From: Streptomyces sp. CG1
GTDB lineage: Bacteria > Actinomycetota > Actinomycetes > Streptomycetales > Streptomycetaceae
Reading direction: 5' to 3'
Length of the DNA stretch: 64,000 nucleotides
Assembly (NCBI RefSeq): GCF_041080625.1
Contig: NZ_CP163518.1
Location: 7,681,501 to 7,745,500, forward strand
The first letter of the stretch is position 1. The number at the start of each line of letters is the position of its first letter. A model generated the notes under the pieces. That model worked only from the letters and a program-made list of their open reading frames with translations. It did not search any database and was not told where the DNA came from. A program made the translations under genes and the position numbers. This document shows positions 25,720 through 35,687 of the stretch, in pieces.

Positions 25720-26984
25720 GGCCCGGCAGCCTTCTTCCCTTGCGACGCCGGCCCGGCCGCCCAGGTGCGGACACGGTGGAGAGGTCGCGGTTCCACTGGC
25801 GGGATGCGGTGTCGGAGTCGACTGCGGGTATCTTGCAGCGCCCGGCCCGGGCCGCGCTGACGGCTCTGGGTACCGTACTGGGGGTCGGGGCGTTCGTCGC
25901 CGTCCTCGGCCTGACCGCTACGGCGACCTCACAGATCGACGGCCGCTTCAGTCGGCTGACCGCCACCGAAGTCACCGTTCACGACGTCGCACGCAGCCAC
26001 ACCGACTTCGAACCGCTCGCCTTTCCCGAGGACGCCGACCAACGAGTGGAACGCCTCAACGGGGTCGAACACGCCGGCGTGCTGTGGCCGGTGCAGCTCG
26101 GCAACGGTGGGCAGGTGCGCTCCGCACCCATCGCTGACACCGGCGTGAGCAGCCAGATCCAGGTTGTGGCCGCTTCCTCGGGAGCGGTGCGAGCCGCGGA
26201 ACCGGTACTGCGCCAGGGAAGGCTGTTCGACCGCTGGCACGACCGCACCCGACAGCACGTCGCCCTGCTCGGCGCAGGCATGGCGAACAGGCTCGGCATC
26301 ACCACCCTGGACACCCAGCCGGCAATCTTCATCGGCGACCAGGCGTTCACCGTCATCGGCATCCTCGGCGACGTACATCGCAGAGCCGACCTGCTGCTCT
26401 CGGTCATCGTCCCGCGCACTACGGCCCAGACCCTGTGGAGGCCGCCCAAGGACGGGGCCGACATGCTCGTCGCCACCCGGGTGGGAGCCGCCCAGCAAGT
26501 AGCCCGTGAGGTCCCCACCGCACTGCGCCCCGACCATCCCGAATACCTGGAGGCCGTGCCGCCGCCCGACCCCAGGAGCCTGCGCAGCGGCGTGAACCAC
26601 GACCTCGGCCAACTGTTCCTCCTCCTGGCCTGCGTGTGCCTGGTCATCGGTGCGGTCGGAATAGCCAACACCACGCTCGTGGCCGTCATGGAACGCACCG
26701 GCGAGATCGGACTGCGCCGTGCTCTCGGGGCACGCGCACGGCACGTCCTCACCCAATTCCTCACCGAATCCGCGGCCCTGGGCACGCTCGGCGGGCTCAT
26801 CGGCACCTCGCTCGGCGTCCTGGTGGTGGTAGGCGTCTCGACCCTCCGGGACTGGACCCCTGTCGTGCAGCCGGACACGGTGATTGCCGCCCCGCTGATC
26901 GGACTGGCCACCGGACTGCTGGCCGGGCTGTACCCGGCCTGGCGAGCCGCCCGTATCCAACCGGTAGAAGCCCTCCGCCGCTAA
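25716..26984 (+). CDS. MacB/FtsX-family permease
   Basis: 422 residues. One N-terminal helix follows GILQRPARAALTALGTVLG, then a large extracellular MacB core domain, then three helices at the C-terminus with the FtsX signature ERTGEIGLRRALGARARHVL and an ending AARIQPVEALRR. This is a mechanotransmission-type transporter half, forming a dimer with the ATPase and adaptor. Substrate unknown; candidates are the neighbouring secreted or lipid-linked products. Confidence 0.93.
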   Translation: MRPGSLLPLRRRPGRPGADTVERSRFHWRDAVSESTAGILQRPARAALTALGTVLGVGAFVAVLGLTATATSQIDGRFSRLTATEVTVHDVARSHTDFEPLAFPEDADQRVERLNGVEHAGVLWPVQLGNGGQVRSAPIADTGVSSQIQVVAASSGAVRAAEPVLRQGRLFDRWHDRTRQHVALLGAGMANRLGITTLDTQPAIFIGDQAFTVIGILGDVHRRADLLLSVIVPRTTAQTLWRPPKDGADMLVATRVGAAQQVAREVPTALRPDHPEYLEAVPPPDPRSLRSGVNHDLGQLFLLLACVCLVIGAVGIANTTLVAVMERTGEIGLRRALGARARHVLTQFLTESAALGTLGGLIGTSLGVLVVVGVSTLRDWTPVVQPDTVIAAPLIGLATGLLAGLYPAWRAARIQPVEALRR

Positions 26985-27012
26985 TTCGCCATCCCCCCAC
27001 TCTAGGAAGCCG

Positions 27013-28551
27013 ATGCGCATCAACCGTCGCCCCACCACTGCCCTGGTACTTGCGGCCGCCCTCATGGCCGGTGCGGCCGCCTGCGACGCGCCTAAGGACG
27101 CGCCCGCGTCGGACGAGGTAACCGAGACGGCTCACGCATTCCTGTCCGCGTGGCAGAGCGGTGACCTGGACAAAGCCGCTCGGCTGACCACGAACCCCGG
27201 CCATGCCCGGACCGAACTGGCTGCCTTCCGGGACGGAACCGGCGTCACCTTCCTGTCACTGACGCCCGAGACCACCAGCGGTGCCACCGTGCCCTTCAAG
27301 GCCACGGCCCGCCTCTCGTACCTCGGCGCCAACGCAACGTGGAAGTACACCTCCAAGCTGTCCGTGGTGAGCGACGACGCCACCGGCCACCCCCGCGTCT
27401 CCTGGCACAGTTACGTGATCAACCCCGCCTTGCCCGATGGCGGCGGCTACACCCTGCAACCCTTCACCAGCTCTGCCACCCCCGTCACCACAGACCGCAA
27501 CGGCAAGCAGCTGTCCGCCCACGACCACCCAGGCCTGACGCAGATCCTGACGCAACTTCAACACCGCTACGCCGGCACAAGCCAACAAGCCCTGGCCATA
27601 CGGCTCTCCTCCGCAGGCGACAGCGGCAGCGGACGCACCGTCGCCACCCTTGACGAGAGAAAGAAAGCGCAGGTCCCCACACGGCTGGACGCCGCGGTGC
27701 AGCAGGCCGTGGACACAGCGGCCGCCAAGTATCCCGGTGCATCCGTGGTCGTCATCCGCCCCAGCACCGGCGACGTGCTGGCCGCCCGCACCACCGGCAC
27801 AGACTCCGACCCCACCCTGGAGGGCGTACAGGCCCCCGGGCAGATCTTCGAACTCGTCACCACCGCGTCCCTCCTGGACCACAGCACAGTCACCCCTGAC
27901 AGCCTGGTCGGCTGCCCCGCCAGTGCCTCCTACGGCGGACAGACCTTCACAAATCCTGGCAACTTGAGCGCCCAGGACGCCAAGTTCTCCGACGTGTTCA
28001 CCCACGCCTGCGACACCGGATACATCCGGCTGACCGGCAAACTCACCGGCCAGGACCTCGCCTCTGAGGCACGTGACGTATTCGGCCTGGGGCTTGACTG
28101 GCAGACCGGTCTCACCACCGCCGACGGCGCCGTACCCGAACTCGACGGCGCAGACAAAGCCGCCGCTTCCATAGGCCGGGGCGAGGTCCGCCTCAACACG
28201 CTGAACCTCGCCTCCCTCACCGCCACCATCCAGAGCGGATCCTTCAGACAGCCCCTGTTCGTCGACCCCAAGATCAGCGGGAAGGCACCGGCGCGCGCCC
28301 ACCCTCCCCTGCCCAGCCGTGTCGCGGACCAACTGAGGGCGCTGATGCGTGCGTACGCCGATGCCGCCGGTGTCAAAGGCGCCGCGTTCGGAGGAGTCGC
28401 CGACCAGTTCGCCGACAGCGACCAACCCATCATGGGCTGGTTCACCGCCTACCAAGGCGACTTGGCCGTAGCGGCCACGGTCCCGGAGAAGTCACATCGG
28501 CCGGAGACCGCCGAGTCCGTCGTTCGCGCAGTCCTCGACGCCACCGGCTGA
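27013..28551 (+). CDS. Lipoprotein with PBP-like architecture but no catalytic motifs
   Basis: 512 residues. Lipobox ending at Cys24, then a MecA-N/NTF2-like domain (TAHAFLSAWQSGDLDKAARL to about 150), a linker and a transpeptidase-like domain starting near PTRLDAAVQQAVDTAAAKYP and VVVIRPSTGDVLA. At the place of the catalytic SxxK the sequence is PGQIFE (residues 275-280), so Ser and Lys are replaced by Gln and Glu. The SxN site reads ACD (332-334), and the KTG strand reads KGAAF near 453. It should bind neither penicillin nor peptide covalently. Follows the permease by 28 bp. A scaffold or sensor role is inferred. Confidence 0.8.
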   Translation: MRINRRPTTALVLAAALMAGAAACDAPKDAPASDEVTETAHAFLSAWQSGDLDKAARLTTNPGHARTELAAFRDGTGVTFLSLTPETTSGATVPFKATARLSYLGANATWKYTSKLSVVSDDATGHPRVSWHSYVINPALPDGGGYTLQPFTSSATPVTTDRNGKQLSAHDHPGLTQILTQLQHRYAGTSQQALAIRLSSAGDSGSGRTVATLDERKKAQVPTRLDAAVQQAVDTAAAKYPGASVVVIRPSTGDVLAARTTGTDSDPTLEGVQAPGQIFELVTTASLLDHSTVTPDSLVGCPASASYGGQTFTNPGNLSAQDAKFSDVFTHACDTGYIRLTGKLTGQDLASEARDVFGLGLDWQTGLTTADGAVPELDGADKAAASIGRGEVRLNTLNLASLTATIQSGSFRQPLFVDPKISGKAPARAHPPLPSRVADQLRALMRAYADAAGVKGAAFGGVADQFADSDQPIMGWFTAYQGDLAVAATVPEKSHRPETAESVVRAVLDATG

Positions 28552-28665
28552 GCCTCCCCAGAGAAAGCTTCCGCCCGGCCTTCAGATCCTCGTGACGGCC
28601 GTGGGCGGGCCGAGTCGTGTCCAAAAGGGCACGGGAACCTCAACGAGAAGCGGGAAGAATCTCTC

Positions 28666-31600
28666 TTGAGACCCAGAAGACGAACACGTGCGCGCTGGGC
28701 CGCCCTGGTGACCTGCGCCGCGCTGACCGGCACCCTCATACAATCCACCACAGCCCTTGCGGCTCCGCACGCCCAGCCAGCCCAGCCGGCACAGGGCCGC
28801 GGCAAACCAGCACCGTCTGTAGGGGTCGCGGACCCGGACAACAAGCTCGGCAGGGGCTGGAAAACCAGCAAGGACCGCGCCGTTGCGGCAGCCGCGGACA
28901 GCGACGGGCTGAAAATCCTCGTCGCCGACAGCGGCCAGGCGTACGCCTGGAAGACGGTCGCGAGTCTGAGCGAGCCGGGCATGCCGGCGGACTCGTGGAT
29001 CGGCAACCAGTGCGTGATCGACCACGACCACGCCGCTGTTGTCTACGCGCCGCGTACCTTCACGAACAAGCCGGACCTGATGCAGGGCGGTGCGTTCGCG
29101 GCGATCGTGGACCTGGACTCCGGCAAGGTGACGAAGTTGCCGTTCACGGCGTCGCTGGCGTACTTCGACCCCTCCTGCAACCCGGAGACGCACACGGCCG
29201 CGTTCACCGCGTTCCGTGACATGAACGAACCGGCCGCAACCCGGACCCGCGTCGTGACCGTGAACACCGCCGGCGAGACGCTGAGTGAGTCGGCCACCAA
29301 GGGCGAGGTCACCAGCGCCGTACCCGTCAAGGACGGTGCGATCGGCGCCATCGGCCGTCATCTGATCCACCTCGACCCCAAGGGCAAGGTCAAGGACCTG
29401 CTCACCGCCGCCGGCGTGCCGTTCGACATCCACCCGGTCAACGGCGGGAAGGTCGCCTTCGTCGAACGCGATGGCAGCAAGCGCGCCCGTGCCCGGGTGT
29501 GGAGCGCGAACGGCAAGGCTGCCATCGTCGCCGACGGCAAGCTCGGTGACCTCGACCTGGCACGGGGCGGCTCCTCCGAAGTGTTCCTCGTCGGGCACCC
29601 GTCCGGCGCCGCACACACCCCGGGCAGCGGCATCACCCAGATCAACGCCCCCGTGGACACGGACATCTCCAGCCTGGGCCGACTCGCCGTCAACCCGGTC
29701 CTCACCCAAGGGCTGCGCGCAGGCGTCGACCGGATCAAGAACGCCGGAAAGGGCTTCACGAAAACCGAGCCCGCATCGCAGCAGACAGCGCCCGCACCGG
29801 GCATGCTGACAGCCACTCCGCCCCTGACGGTGACCTCCACCGCCACAGGCACCGGCTCGAAGCTCAGCCAGCAGGTCACGCCCACGCCGCCGGCCACCGC
29901 GGGGAACCAGCTGTCTCCCGCCCTGGCCTCGGTCCACAAGGCGCACGCCGCAGCCGGCACCGACTCGGTCAAGCACCCACAGCTGGCGCGGACCGAGGGG
30001 GCCAACGTGTCGCACGACCCCACCGATCCCGACCGCTGGTGCTCCGTCTCCCGCAACGACGTCAACGCGCAGGCTCTTCAGCCCACTCCCAACCAGGTCG
30101 AGTGGGCCGTCGACATGGCCGTACGCGGTGATCTGCACGCCAGTTCCATCCGCCAGGGCGGCTACCGCAATCAGACCGGCATGGGCACGATCGACCCGCA
30201 GGGCTTGTTCCCGGCACCCACCCTGAACGGTGGGACCCCCACCGGTGGCAGGATTCCCGCCAACGTCATGCTTGGCATCATGGCCCAGGAGTCCAATCTG
30301 TGGCAGGCCGAATCCGGTTCCATTCCCGGCGAGATGGGCAGCCCGCTGGCGGCGGTCGACGGTTACTACGGACACAAGATCGACCCAGCCAGTCCTGACT
30401 CGTACTGGAACATCAACTGGGACAAGTCGGACTGCGGCTACGGCGTCGGGCAGGTCACCGACGGCATGCGCCTCAAGGGCCACGAGAAGCCCGGGGAGAC
30501 GAGCCTGTCGCCGGCCCTGCAGAAAGCCGTCGCCCTCGACTACGCGACCAACATCGCGGCCTCGCTGAAGATCCTCGCCGACAAGTGGAACGAGGTCCAC
30601 AAGGCCGGCCAGACGATCACCGTCAACAACGACGACCCCTCCTACGTGGAGAACTGGTTCACCGCGGTCTGGAACTACAACCTCGGTTTCAACCCGCCCT
30701 CGGACGCCTCGAAGAACGGCGGGCACTGGGGGCTCGGCTGGTACAACAACCCGGCCAACCCGATCTACAAGAAGAGCTGGGGCCACCCGTTCATGGACAC
30801 GGACGTGGACGGCACCGACGCCAACCACGACGCCGCGCACCCGCAGGACTGGCCGTACGAGGAGAAGGTGATGGGCTGGGCCGCCTGGTCCATCGACACC
30901 GGCTACTCCTACGGCACCGACGGCCGCCAGGACTGGAAGGGCGACTCCGGCTTCTCCTCGGCGGGCTTCCGGCCGGCCTGGTGGAACAGCACGGCCGTGC
31001 GCAGCCAGGTCTCGCCGCCCCTCAGCACCTTCTGCAACAGCGCCAACAACTGTGACCCGGCCACCCCGCCGAACTGCGGAACCGAAAGCTGCTACGCACA
31101 GTTCTGGTTCAACAAGCCCAATGCGACGTGGAAGACGAACTGCGCCACCGAGTGCGGGCACGAGCTGATCAAGTACCAGACGCTGATCCCGGAGCCCGGC
31201 CGCGGCTACCGCCTCAAGAACGGTGCGCCGGTGTGTTCCGGTGAGCCGACCGGTGCGCACGTTGTCGCGTCGGTTCCTAATGGCACCGAAACGTGGAGCG
31301 ACTGCGGACAGGCCATCTCCTCCGGCAGCTTCCAGTTCACGTTCTACCCGTCCACTCTGGGCACCACGTACGAGGCGAAAGCCGACCTGCACCAGGTCGG
31401 CGGCGGCTTCGGTGGTCACTTCTGGTACACCCGTACCCGCAACGAGGACCATCTCGGCGGCCCGGGCGGCCTGATGGACATCGATGGCACCTGGACGCTC
31501 GGCGAGAAAATGGATCTGGCCCAGGTCTGGGTCCACATACCTGACACCGGGGCACAGACCACACGGGCACACTACGTCGTCAATGGCGCCTCCGGCGGTC

Positions 31601-33120
31601 CCTACGACCGGTACGTCGACCAGAACGACAACAACGGCAAGTGGGTGTCACTGGGCGCCTACAAGTTCACCGACACTCCCAGTGTCAGCCTGTCGAACTA
31701 CACGCCCGACGGAACCGCCGACAAGGACATCGCCTTCGGTGCAGTCGCCTTCCAGCCCGTCACCGGCGCGTTCGTCCGCCGTACCCTGACCGCAGCCGCG
31801 GTCTTCGACCCGAACCAGGAGCTCAACCAGAACTTCCCAGTGTCCACCGAGGTCGACACCCCCCTGCGCTCGATGAAGTCGTTGTACGAGTGGGCCTTGG
31901 GCCGCGCCGCAGGAGGCCACCTGTGGGACAACGACGATCCGTCGGTGCGCACACAAGGCCTCACCTCCTGGAATCGGTGCACGACCCGAGTGGACGAGAA
32001 CTGCACCGGCCAGCAGACCTATGACTGGGCCCAGAAGTGGGCCGACGACATCAAGGCCGGCGGTTACACGCCGAATGCCGACGGCTCGGCACCATCCATG
32101 TCGATCCCGGTGTGGATGGGCATGTCCAACCAGCGGCCCGATCCGTCGCTACCCGCGAGCGTGGCGTATAAGGGAGACAACAGCTACAAGATCAAGAGCG
32201 ACGTCGTCGTCACGTTCGTCACCGACGGCAGCGGAAAGATCATCCCGGGCAGCGAGGGGGCGAACTACAAGGTTCGTGTCGGTAACGCCCACCTCCCCTA
32301 CTTCGTGACCAGCATCATGAAGGCCATCGAAACCGACTACGGCATCCCGAAGCCGTACATCGACTACACCACCCAGGACGCCCTCGAATACGGCAACGTC
32401 ATCACCGCCCACCCGTACACGGACGGTGACACCCCGGGGCAGGCCTACTTCCCGCACTTCCGAGGCGCACGCCTGAACGCGGACCATACGTGCGTGGACT
32501 TCCGGGCCATCGGCGGCGGCGTACACGGCTACCGGGCCATGATCGGCAACAAGTACGTCAACGACAACGTCAAGGCATGGGTCGACAAGATCAACTCCAG
32601 CCCCGACACCAACTATGCCGTGCGCCAATTCGCCGGAGACATCTACTCGATGTTCTTCAAGAACTCCGGCGACTGGAACAACAACATGTGGGGTTCCTTG
32701 ATCGGCAACGCCCCGCCGATCTGGCAGGACATCGCGGCCGCGTTCTGCGCGGACGGCACTGTCAAGCCGACACACATGCAGGACGACCGTGACGCCACCC
32801 CCTCCAACGGCATCGTCTTCCAGAGCTACATGCCCGATCTGTACCTGTACGTCGACGATAAAATGACCGACAATCTGGGACGCCCGTCGAGTGCCAGAAT
32901 CAGGGGAGGGGATTGGAGGAACTTCTCGAACGTTCCCGTACCGCTCGAAAACGGCAACGCCTACGGTTCCTGCGACGCTGCAGGCCGTGGAAGTGGCGGG
33001 AATCCCTGGGGTGTCCAGCCGCCGGTTCCTTTCTACGGAGACAGCCCCGGCAACCGCCCGACAAGCGTCGTTCACTGCGACGACTCGGGCACGAAGTTCA
33101 CTGATAACCTGACACCCTGA
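28666..33120 (+). CDS. Large secreted protein with beta-propeller-like, transglycosylase-like and golvesin-like domains
   Basis: 1484 residues from a TTG with GGGAAGAA upstream. Sec signal at residues 1-32. Residues 40-330 look like beta-propeller repeats. After a Pro/Thr linker (about 365-440) comes a lysozyme/SLT-like core with VMLGIMAQESNLW (catalytic-type Glu) and GYGVGQVTDGM around 530-605. A golvesin/xanthan-lyase-type binding domain spans about 870-1035 (FYPSTLGTTYEAKADL to KDIAFGAVAF). The last 450 residues are unassigned, with a Cys-poor, Asn/Asp-rich surface. It probably acts on cell wall or an extracellular polymer. Substrate remains unknown. Confidence 0.72.
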   Translation: MRPRRRTRARWAALVTCAALTGTLIQSTTALAAPHAQPAQPAQGRGKPAPSVGVADPDNKLGRGWKTSKDRAVAAAADSDGLKILVADSGQAYAWKTVASLSEPGMPADSWIGNQCVIDHDHAAVVYAPRTFTNKPDLMQGGAFAAIVDLDSGKVTKLPFTASLAYFDPSCNPETHTAAFTAFRDMNEPAATRTRVVTVNTAGETLSESATKGEVTSAVPVKDGAIGAIGRHLIHLDPKGKVKDLLTAAGVPFDIHPVNGGKVAFVERDGSKRARARVWSANGKAAIVADGKLGDLDLARGGSSEVFLVGHPSGAAHTPGSGITQINAPVDTDISSLGRLAVNPVLTQGLRAGVDRIKNAGKGFTKTEPASQQTAPAPGMLTATPPLTVTSTATGTGSKLSQQVTPTPPATAGNQLSPALASVHKAHAAAGTDSVKHPQLARTEGANVSHDPTDPDRWCSVSRNDVNAQALQPTPNQVEWAVDMAVRGDLHASSIRQGGYRNQTGMGTIDPQGLFPAPTLNGGTPTGGRIPANVMLGIMAQESNLWQAESGSIPGEMGSPLAAVDGYYGHKIDPASPDSYWNINWDKSDCGYGVGQVTDGMRLKGHEKPGETSLSPALQKAVALDYATNIAASLKILADKWNEVHKAGQTITVNNDDPSYVENWFTAVWNYNLGFNPPSDASKNGGHWGLGWYNNPANPIYKKSWGHPFMDTDVDGTDANHDAAHPQDWPYEEKVMGWAAWSIDTGYSYGTDGRQDWKGDSGFSSAGFRPAWWNSTAVRSQVSPPLSTFCNSANNCDPATPPNCGTESCYAQFWFNKPNATWKTNCATECGHELIKYQTLIPEPGRGYRLKNGAPVCSGEPTGAHVVASVPNGTETWSDCGQAISSGSFQFTFYPSTLGTTYEAKADLHQVGGGFGGHFWYTRTRNEDHLGGPGGLMDIDGTWTLGEKMDLAQVWVHIPDTGAQTTRAHYVVNGASGGPYDRYVDQNDNNGKWVSLGAYKFTDTPSVSLSNYTPDGTADKDIAFGAVAFQPVTGAFVRRTLTAAAVFDPNQELNQNFPVSTEVDTPLRSMKSLYEWALGRAAGGHLWDNDDPSVRTQGLTSWNRCTTRVDENCTGQQTYDWAQKWADDIKAGGYTPNADGSAPSMSIPVWMGMSNQRPDPSLPASVAYKGDNSYKIKSDVVVTFVTDGSGKIIPGSEGANYKVRVGNAHLPYFVTSIMKAIETDYGIPKPYIDYTTQDALEYGNVITAHPYTDGDTPGQAYFPHFRGARLNADHTCVDFRAIGGGVHGYRAMIGNKYVNDNVKAWVDKINSSPDTNYAVRQFAGDIYSMFFKNSGDWNNNMWGSLIGNAPPIWQDIAAAFCADGTVKPTHMQDDRDATPSNGIVFQSYMPDLYLYVDDKMTDNLGRPSSARIRGGDWRNFSNVPVPLENGNAYGSCDAAGRGSGGNPWGVQPPVPFYGDSPGNRPTSVVHCDDSGTKFTDNLTP

Positions 33121-33136
33121 CGACGGGTGATTGAAT

Positions 33137-33176
33137 ACCCAGGGGCCGTTTCCTGACACAGGTACGGCCCCTGGGT
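33137..33176 (+). terminator. Strong hairpin terminator after the large secreted protein
   Basis: ACCCAGGGGCCGT and ACGGCCCCTGGGT form a perfect 13-bp stem with a 14-base loop, 16 bp after the stop codon. There is no T-tract, as usual in Streptomyces. Confidence 0.75.
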
Positions 33177-33196
33177 CACAGCAACGGAGAGACCGC

Positions 33197-33382
33197 ATGG
33201 GATCAGGATTCTCATTCATATTCATCCCGCTGTTTTTCTATGTGACACTGGCCGTGTTGCTGTGCGTGAAAATCGCAGAGAAAAACTCCTGGAAAATGGG
33301 ATTGGTTTTCGCGACAGCTCTCATCTTCCTGCCTGCTGGTGTCCTCACCATCGCCAGCATGTATGAAGCCGGCGCCTTGTAA
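33197..33382 (+). CDS. Small two-helix membrane protein
   Basis: 61 residues from ATG with ACGGAGAG upstream, preferred over an upstream in-frame start inside the terminator. Two hydrophobic helices (FSFIFIPLFFYVTLAVLLCV and MGLVFATALIFLPAGVLTIA) are separated by a Lys-rich turn. Composition is AT-richer than surrounding genes. Followed 16 bp later by another small membrane protein, probably a pair. Function unknown. Confidence 0.65.
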   Translation: MGSGFSFIFIPLFFYVTLAVLLCVKIAEKNSWKMGLVFATALIFLPAGVLTIASMYEAGAL

Positions 33383-33398
33383 GGGATAAAGGGAGCAG

Positions 33399-33695
33399 AT
33401 GAAATTCCTCATCATCGGGCTGTCCGTCGCGTTCCTCTGTATAGCCTACGCATGGCCGGTGATTCCGCTATTCATCTACCCCATGAGTCGGCGGCGCGGC
33501 TTTTGGGCGGCCCTCTACTGCTGCGCCGTAGGAGTTTTCTTCGGAATCGGACTGGGCTACTCGCATTTCGATACTGGAGCATTCTTCGAAGCGGCCATAT
33601 TCACCTCCGTCGTCCGAGCGATCGCTGAAGCTGCAGGCATATTGGAGAAACTTCGCAATGCGTGGCGGAAGCGGCACGCAAGACCAGTGGGGTGA
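33399..33695 (+). CDS. Small membrane protein with basic C-terminus
   Basis: 98 residues from ATG with AAGGGAG ribosome site. Two to three hydrophobic helices (LIIGLSVAFLCIAYAWPVIP, FWAALYCCAVGVFFGIGLGY) and an amphipathic, strongly basic tail (KLRNAWRKRHARP). Likely co-transcribed with the preceding small membrane gene. Family not recognised; low GC suggests acquired DNA. Confidence 0.65.
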   Translation: MKFLIIGLSVAFLCIAYAWPVIPLFIYPMSRRRGFWAALYCCAVGVFFGIGLGYSHFDTGAFFEAAIFTSVVRAIAEAAGILEKLRNAWRKRHARPVG

Positions 33696-33716
33696 ACGTG
33701 GAGCTCAATGAGCCTC

Positions 33717-34154
33717 CTCCAACTTCGAACCCGCAGGTCATCTGTGCTGGTGGGAGTCGACGATCTTGCACTCGTAGTGGTCCCGGGCGGTTGCCTGCCT
33801 TGGCGTGGGCGGGCTTGTGGCCGGTGATAACACAGGGGTGTCTGGCTCATCGTCCAGGCCGGTGAAGCCGAGGTCGCCGATGGCGCCCAGCTCGACGGCC
33901 CGCGGGTGCTCGACGAGCTTGTTGCAGCGGGCCGTGGTGATCTCCGGGGAGCGCCCGGCGGCCCGCGGAAAGCCACAGCAGTCAGCCCTTGAGCCTTTTC
34001 CATCCTCACTCTGAGCTGGTCAGATGAAGGGTGAGGACGGCCTGGACGAGTTTGGTGATCCGGATGGTTGAGCACCGCAGCTTGCGGAGGAGCCGCCAGG
34101 ACTTGAGGGTAGCGACGGCCTGCTCGACGAGTGCGCGGATCTTCGCGTGTTCCT
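33717..34154 (-). pseudogene. Scrambled IS5-family transposase remnants
   Basis: Two transposase pieces lie in this segment in reversed natural order. Nearest 34154 is the C-terminal end EEHAKIRALVEQAVATLKSW to LTLHLTSSE and a stop at 34006. Below it is a mid-protein piece, RSPEITTARCNKLVEHPRAV then GAIGDLGFTGLDDEPD, ending around 33735. They must come from more than one insertion or a rearrangement. The IS701-family element inserted directly at the edge of the first piece. Confidence 0.65.
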
Positions 34155-34159
34155 CCTAG

Positions 34160-35687
34160 TACTCCAGTTGCAGTTCGCTATTCCTGCTGGTCAGCGACGT
34201 GTTCGTGAGTGTACTTGGCTGATGTGCCGTCAGGTGGCGGGAGTTCGTGACTTCGGGTGCGGCGGCGGTAGTGACAGCGGCGCGCGGTGGCCTGGTGACG
34301 GCGGCGCCAGCGAGACCAGTTCAGTGCGTGGCGTGTGCGCCGGATGTGTGTCAGCGTGGGGCGGCCAGTTGCCAGGAGTCGCCGGATTTCCGCCACCGTG
34401 AGCGGGGCGAGATCGCCGGAACCGATTCTGCGGCCCCCCTTTCCGCTTCCGCCCCCGCGGTGGCGGCCATGGCGGCGAGGAAGGCATGGGCGAGCATGGC
34501 CAGGGTGATGTGCCGGTACCAGCCCGGATACCGGCGGACTTCGTACTGATCCAGGCCGCACTCGTTCTTCGCGGCCTGGAAAGCCTCCTCGATCGCCCAG
34601 CGCGTCCCGGCGATCCGTACCAGCTCGGCGATGCCGGTGCCTGCCGGTGCATAGGCGAGGTAGTAGGCGATCTCGTCCGGGCGGGCCAGGCTGCGGCGGG
34701 CCAGCACCCACCGGTCGTGGGCGGGCGCATCGCCGTCGAAGTCGTCGATCGCGGGTAGCCTCGCTGCCGCCCAGTCGTAGACGCGCGGCCCTTTCGCGCC
34801 GGCTCCGCAGGGTGGCGTTCCCAGGCATCCTCGGGTGCCTGGGTGATGGCGAAGTCGATGCGGCCGATGGCGTGCACGTGCTGGGACTTCGGCACGGCCA
34901 GGACGTAGCCGACGCCGGCCTCCTCCAGCATGCGGCGCAGCCGCCACTCCTGGCCGTAGGCCGAGTCGGCGGTCACCCAGGCGATCGGCAGCGGCGAGGC
35001 CAGGGCCCGCATGATGACGGCCTTCGCGAGATCGCCCTTGGTGGTGAACTCACGCTCGTCGGGAATCTTCGCCTCTGCGCAGCGGTCCGGATCGGAGGTC
35101 CAGGACTTCGGCAGATACAGCTCCCGGTCCACCAGTGCGCGGCCCCTGCAGGAGGCGTAGGCGGCGAACACGCCGATCTGGCAGTTCTCCGTGCGGCCCG
35201 CAGTGCCGGAGTACTGCCGCTGCACCCCGGCTGAGACGGTGCCCTTCTTGATGAACCCGGTGTCGTCGATGATCAGCACCCCGGCCGTGTCCCCGAGTTT
35301 CTCGGCAACGTATTCCTGCAGGTCATCGCGGACCTCGTCGGGGTTCCAACAAGCCCGGCTCAGCAGATGCTGCAACCCTGCGGGGGTGTGGTGACCGGCA
35401 TGCTCGGCCAGCTGCCAGCTGTTCTTCCGGCCCACCGGTCCGAGCAGGCCGTGCACATAGGCCCGCATACGCCGCCGAAGATCCACCCGCCCGAAGCGGT
35501 GACCGATCCGCACCAGCAGCTCTTCCAGTTCCGCCGACCAGACATCGGGCCGCACATCATCTTGCACGACAAAAACAACGGCCCGCCGCACCCGAAGTCA
35601 CGAACTCCCGCCACCTGACGGCACATCAGCCAGTACACTCACGAACACGTCCCTGACCAGCAGGAATAGCGAACTGCAACTGGAGTA
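34160..35687 (-). mobile_element. IS701-family element with about 105-bp inverted repeats and CTAG target duplication
   Basis: Both ends begin TACTCCAGTTGCAGTTCGCT and stay matched for about 105 bp with one mismatch and one indel. CTAG flanks both ends (34156-34159 and 35688-35691), consistent with the YTAR 4-bp target of IS701-type elements. The repeats are far longer than the usual 20-30 bp. The transposase inside is frameshifted. Confidence 0.8.
34178..35591 (-). pseudogene. IS701-family transposase, frameshifted
   Basis: From GTG 35591 the frame gives a typical IS701 N-terminus and DDE start (GVLIIDDTGFIKKGTVSAGV, then [20 protein letters not shown]). Around 34800 the reading frame shifts to one containing [37 protein letters not shown] and [13 protein letters not shown]. 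Near 34400 it shifts again to [11 protein letters not shown] and HALNWSRWRRRHQATARRCH. Two shifts make an inactive gene unless caused by sequencing errors. Confidence 0.82.
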
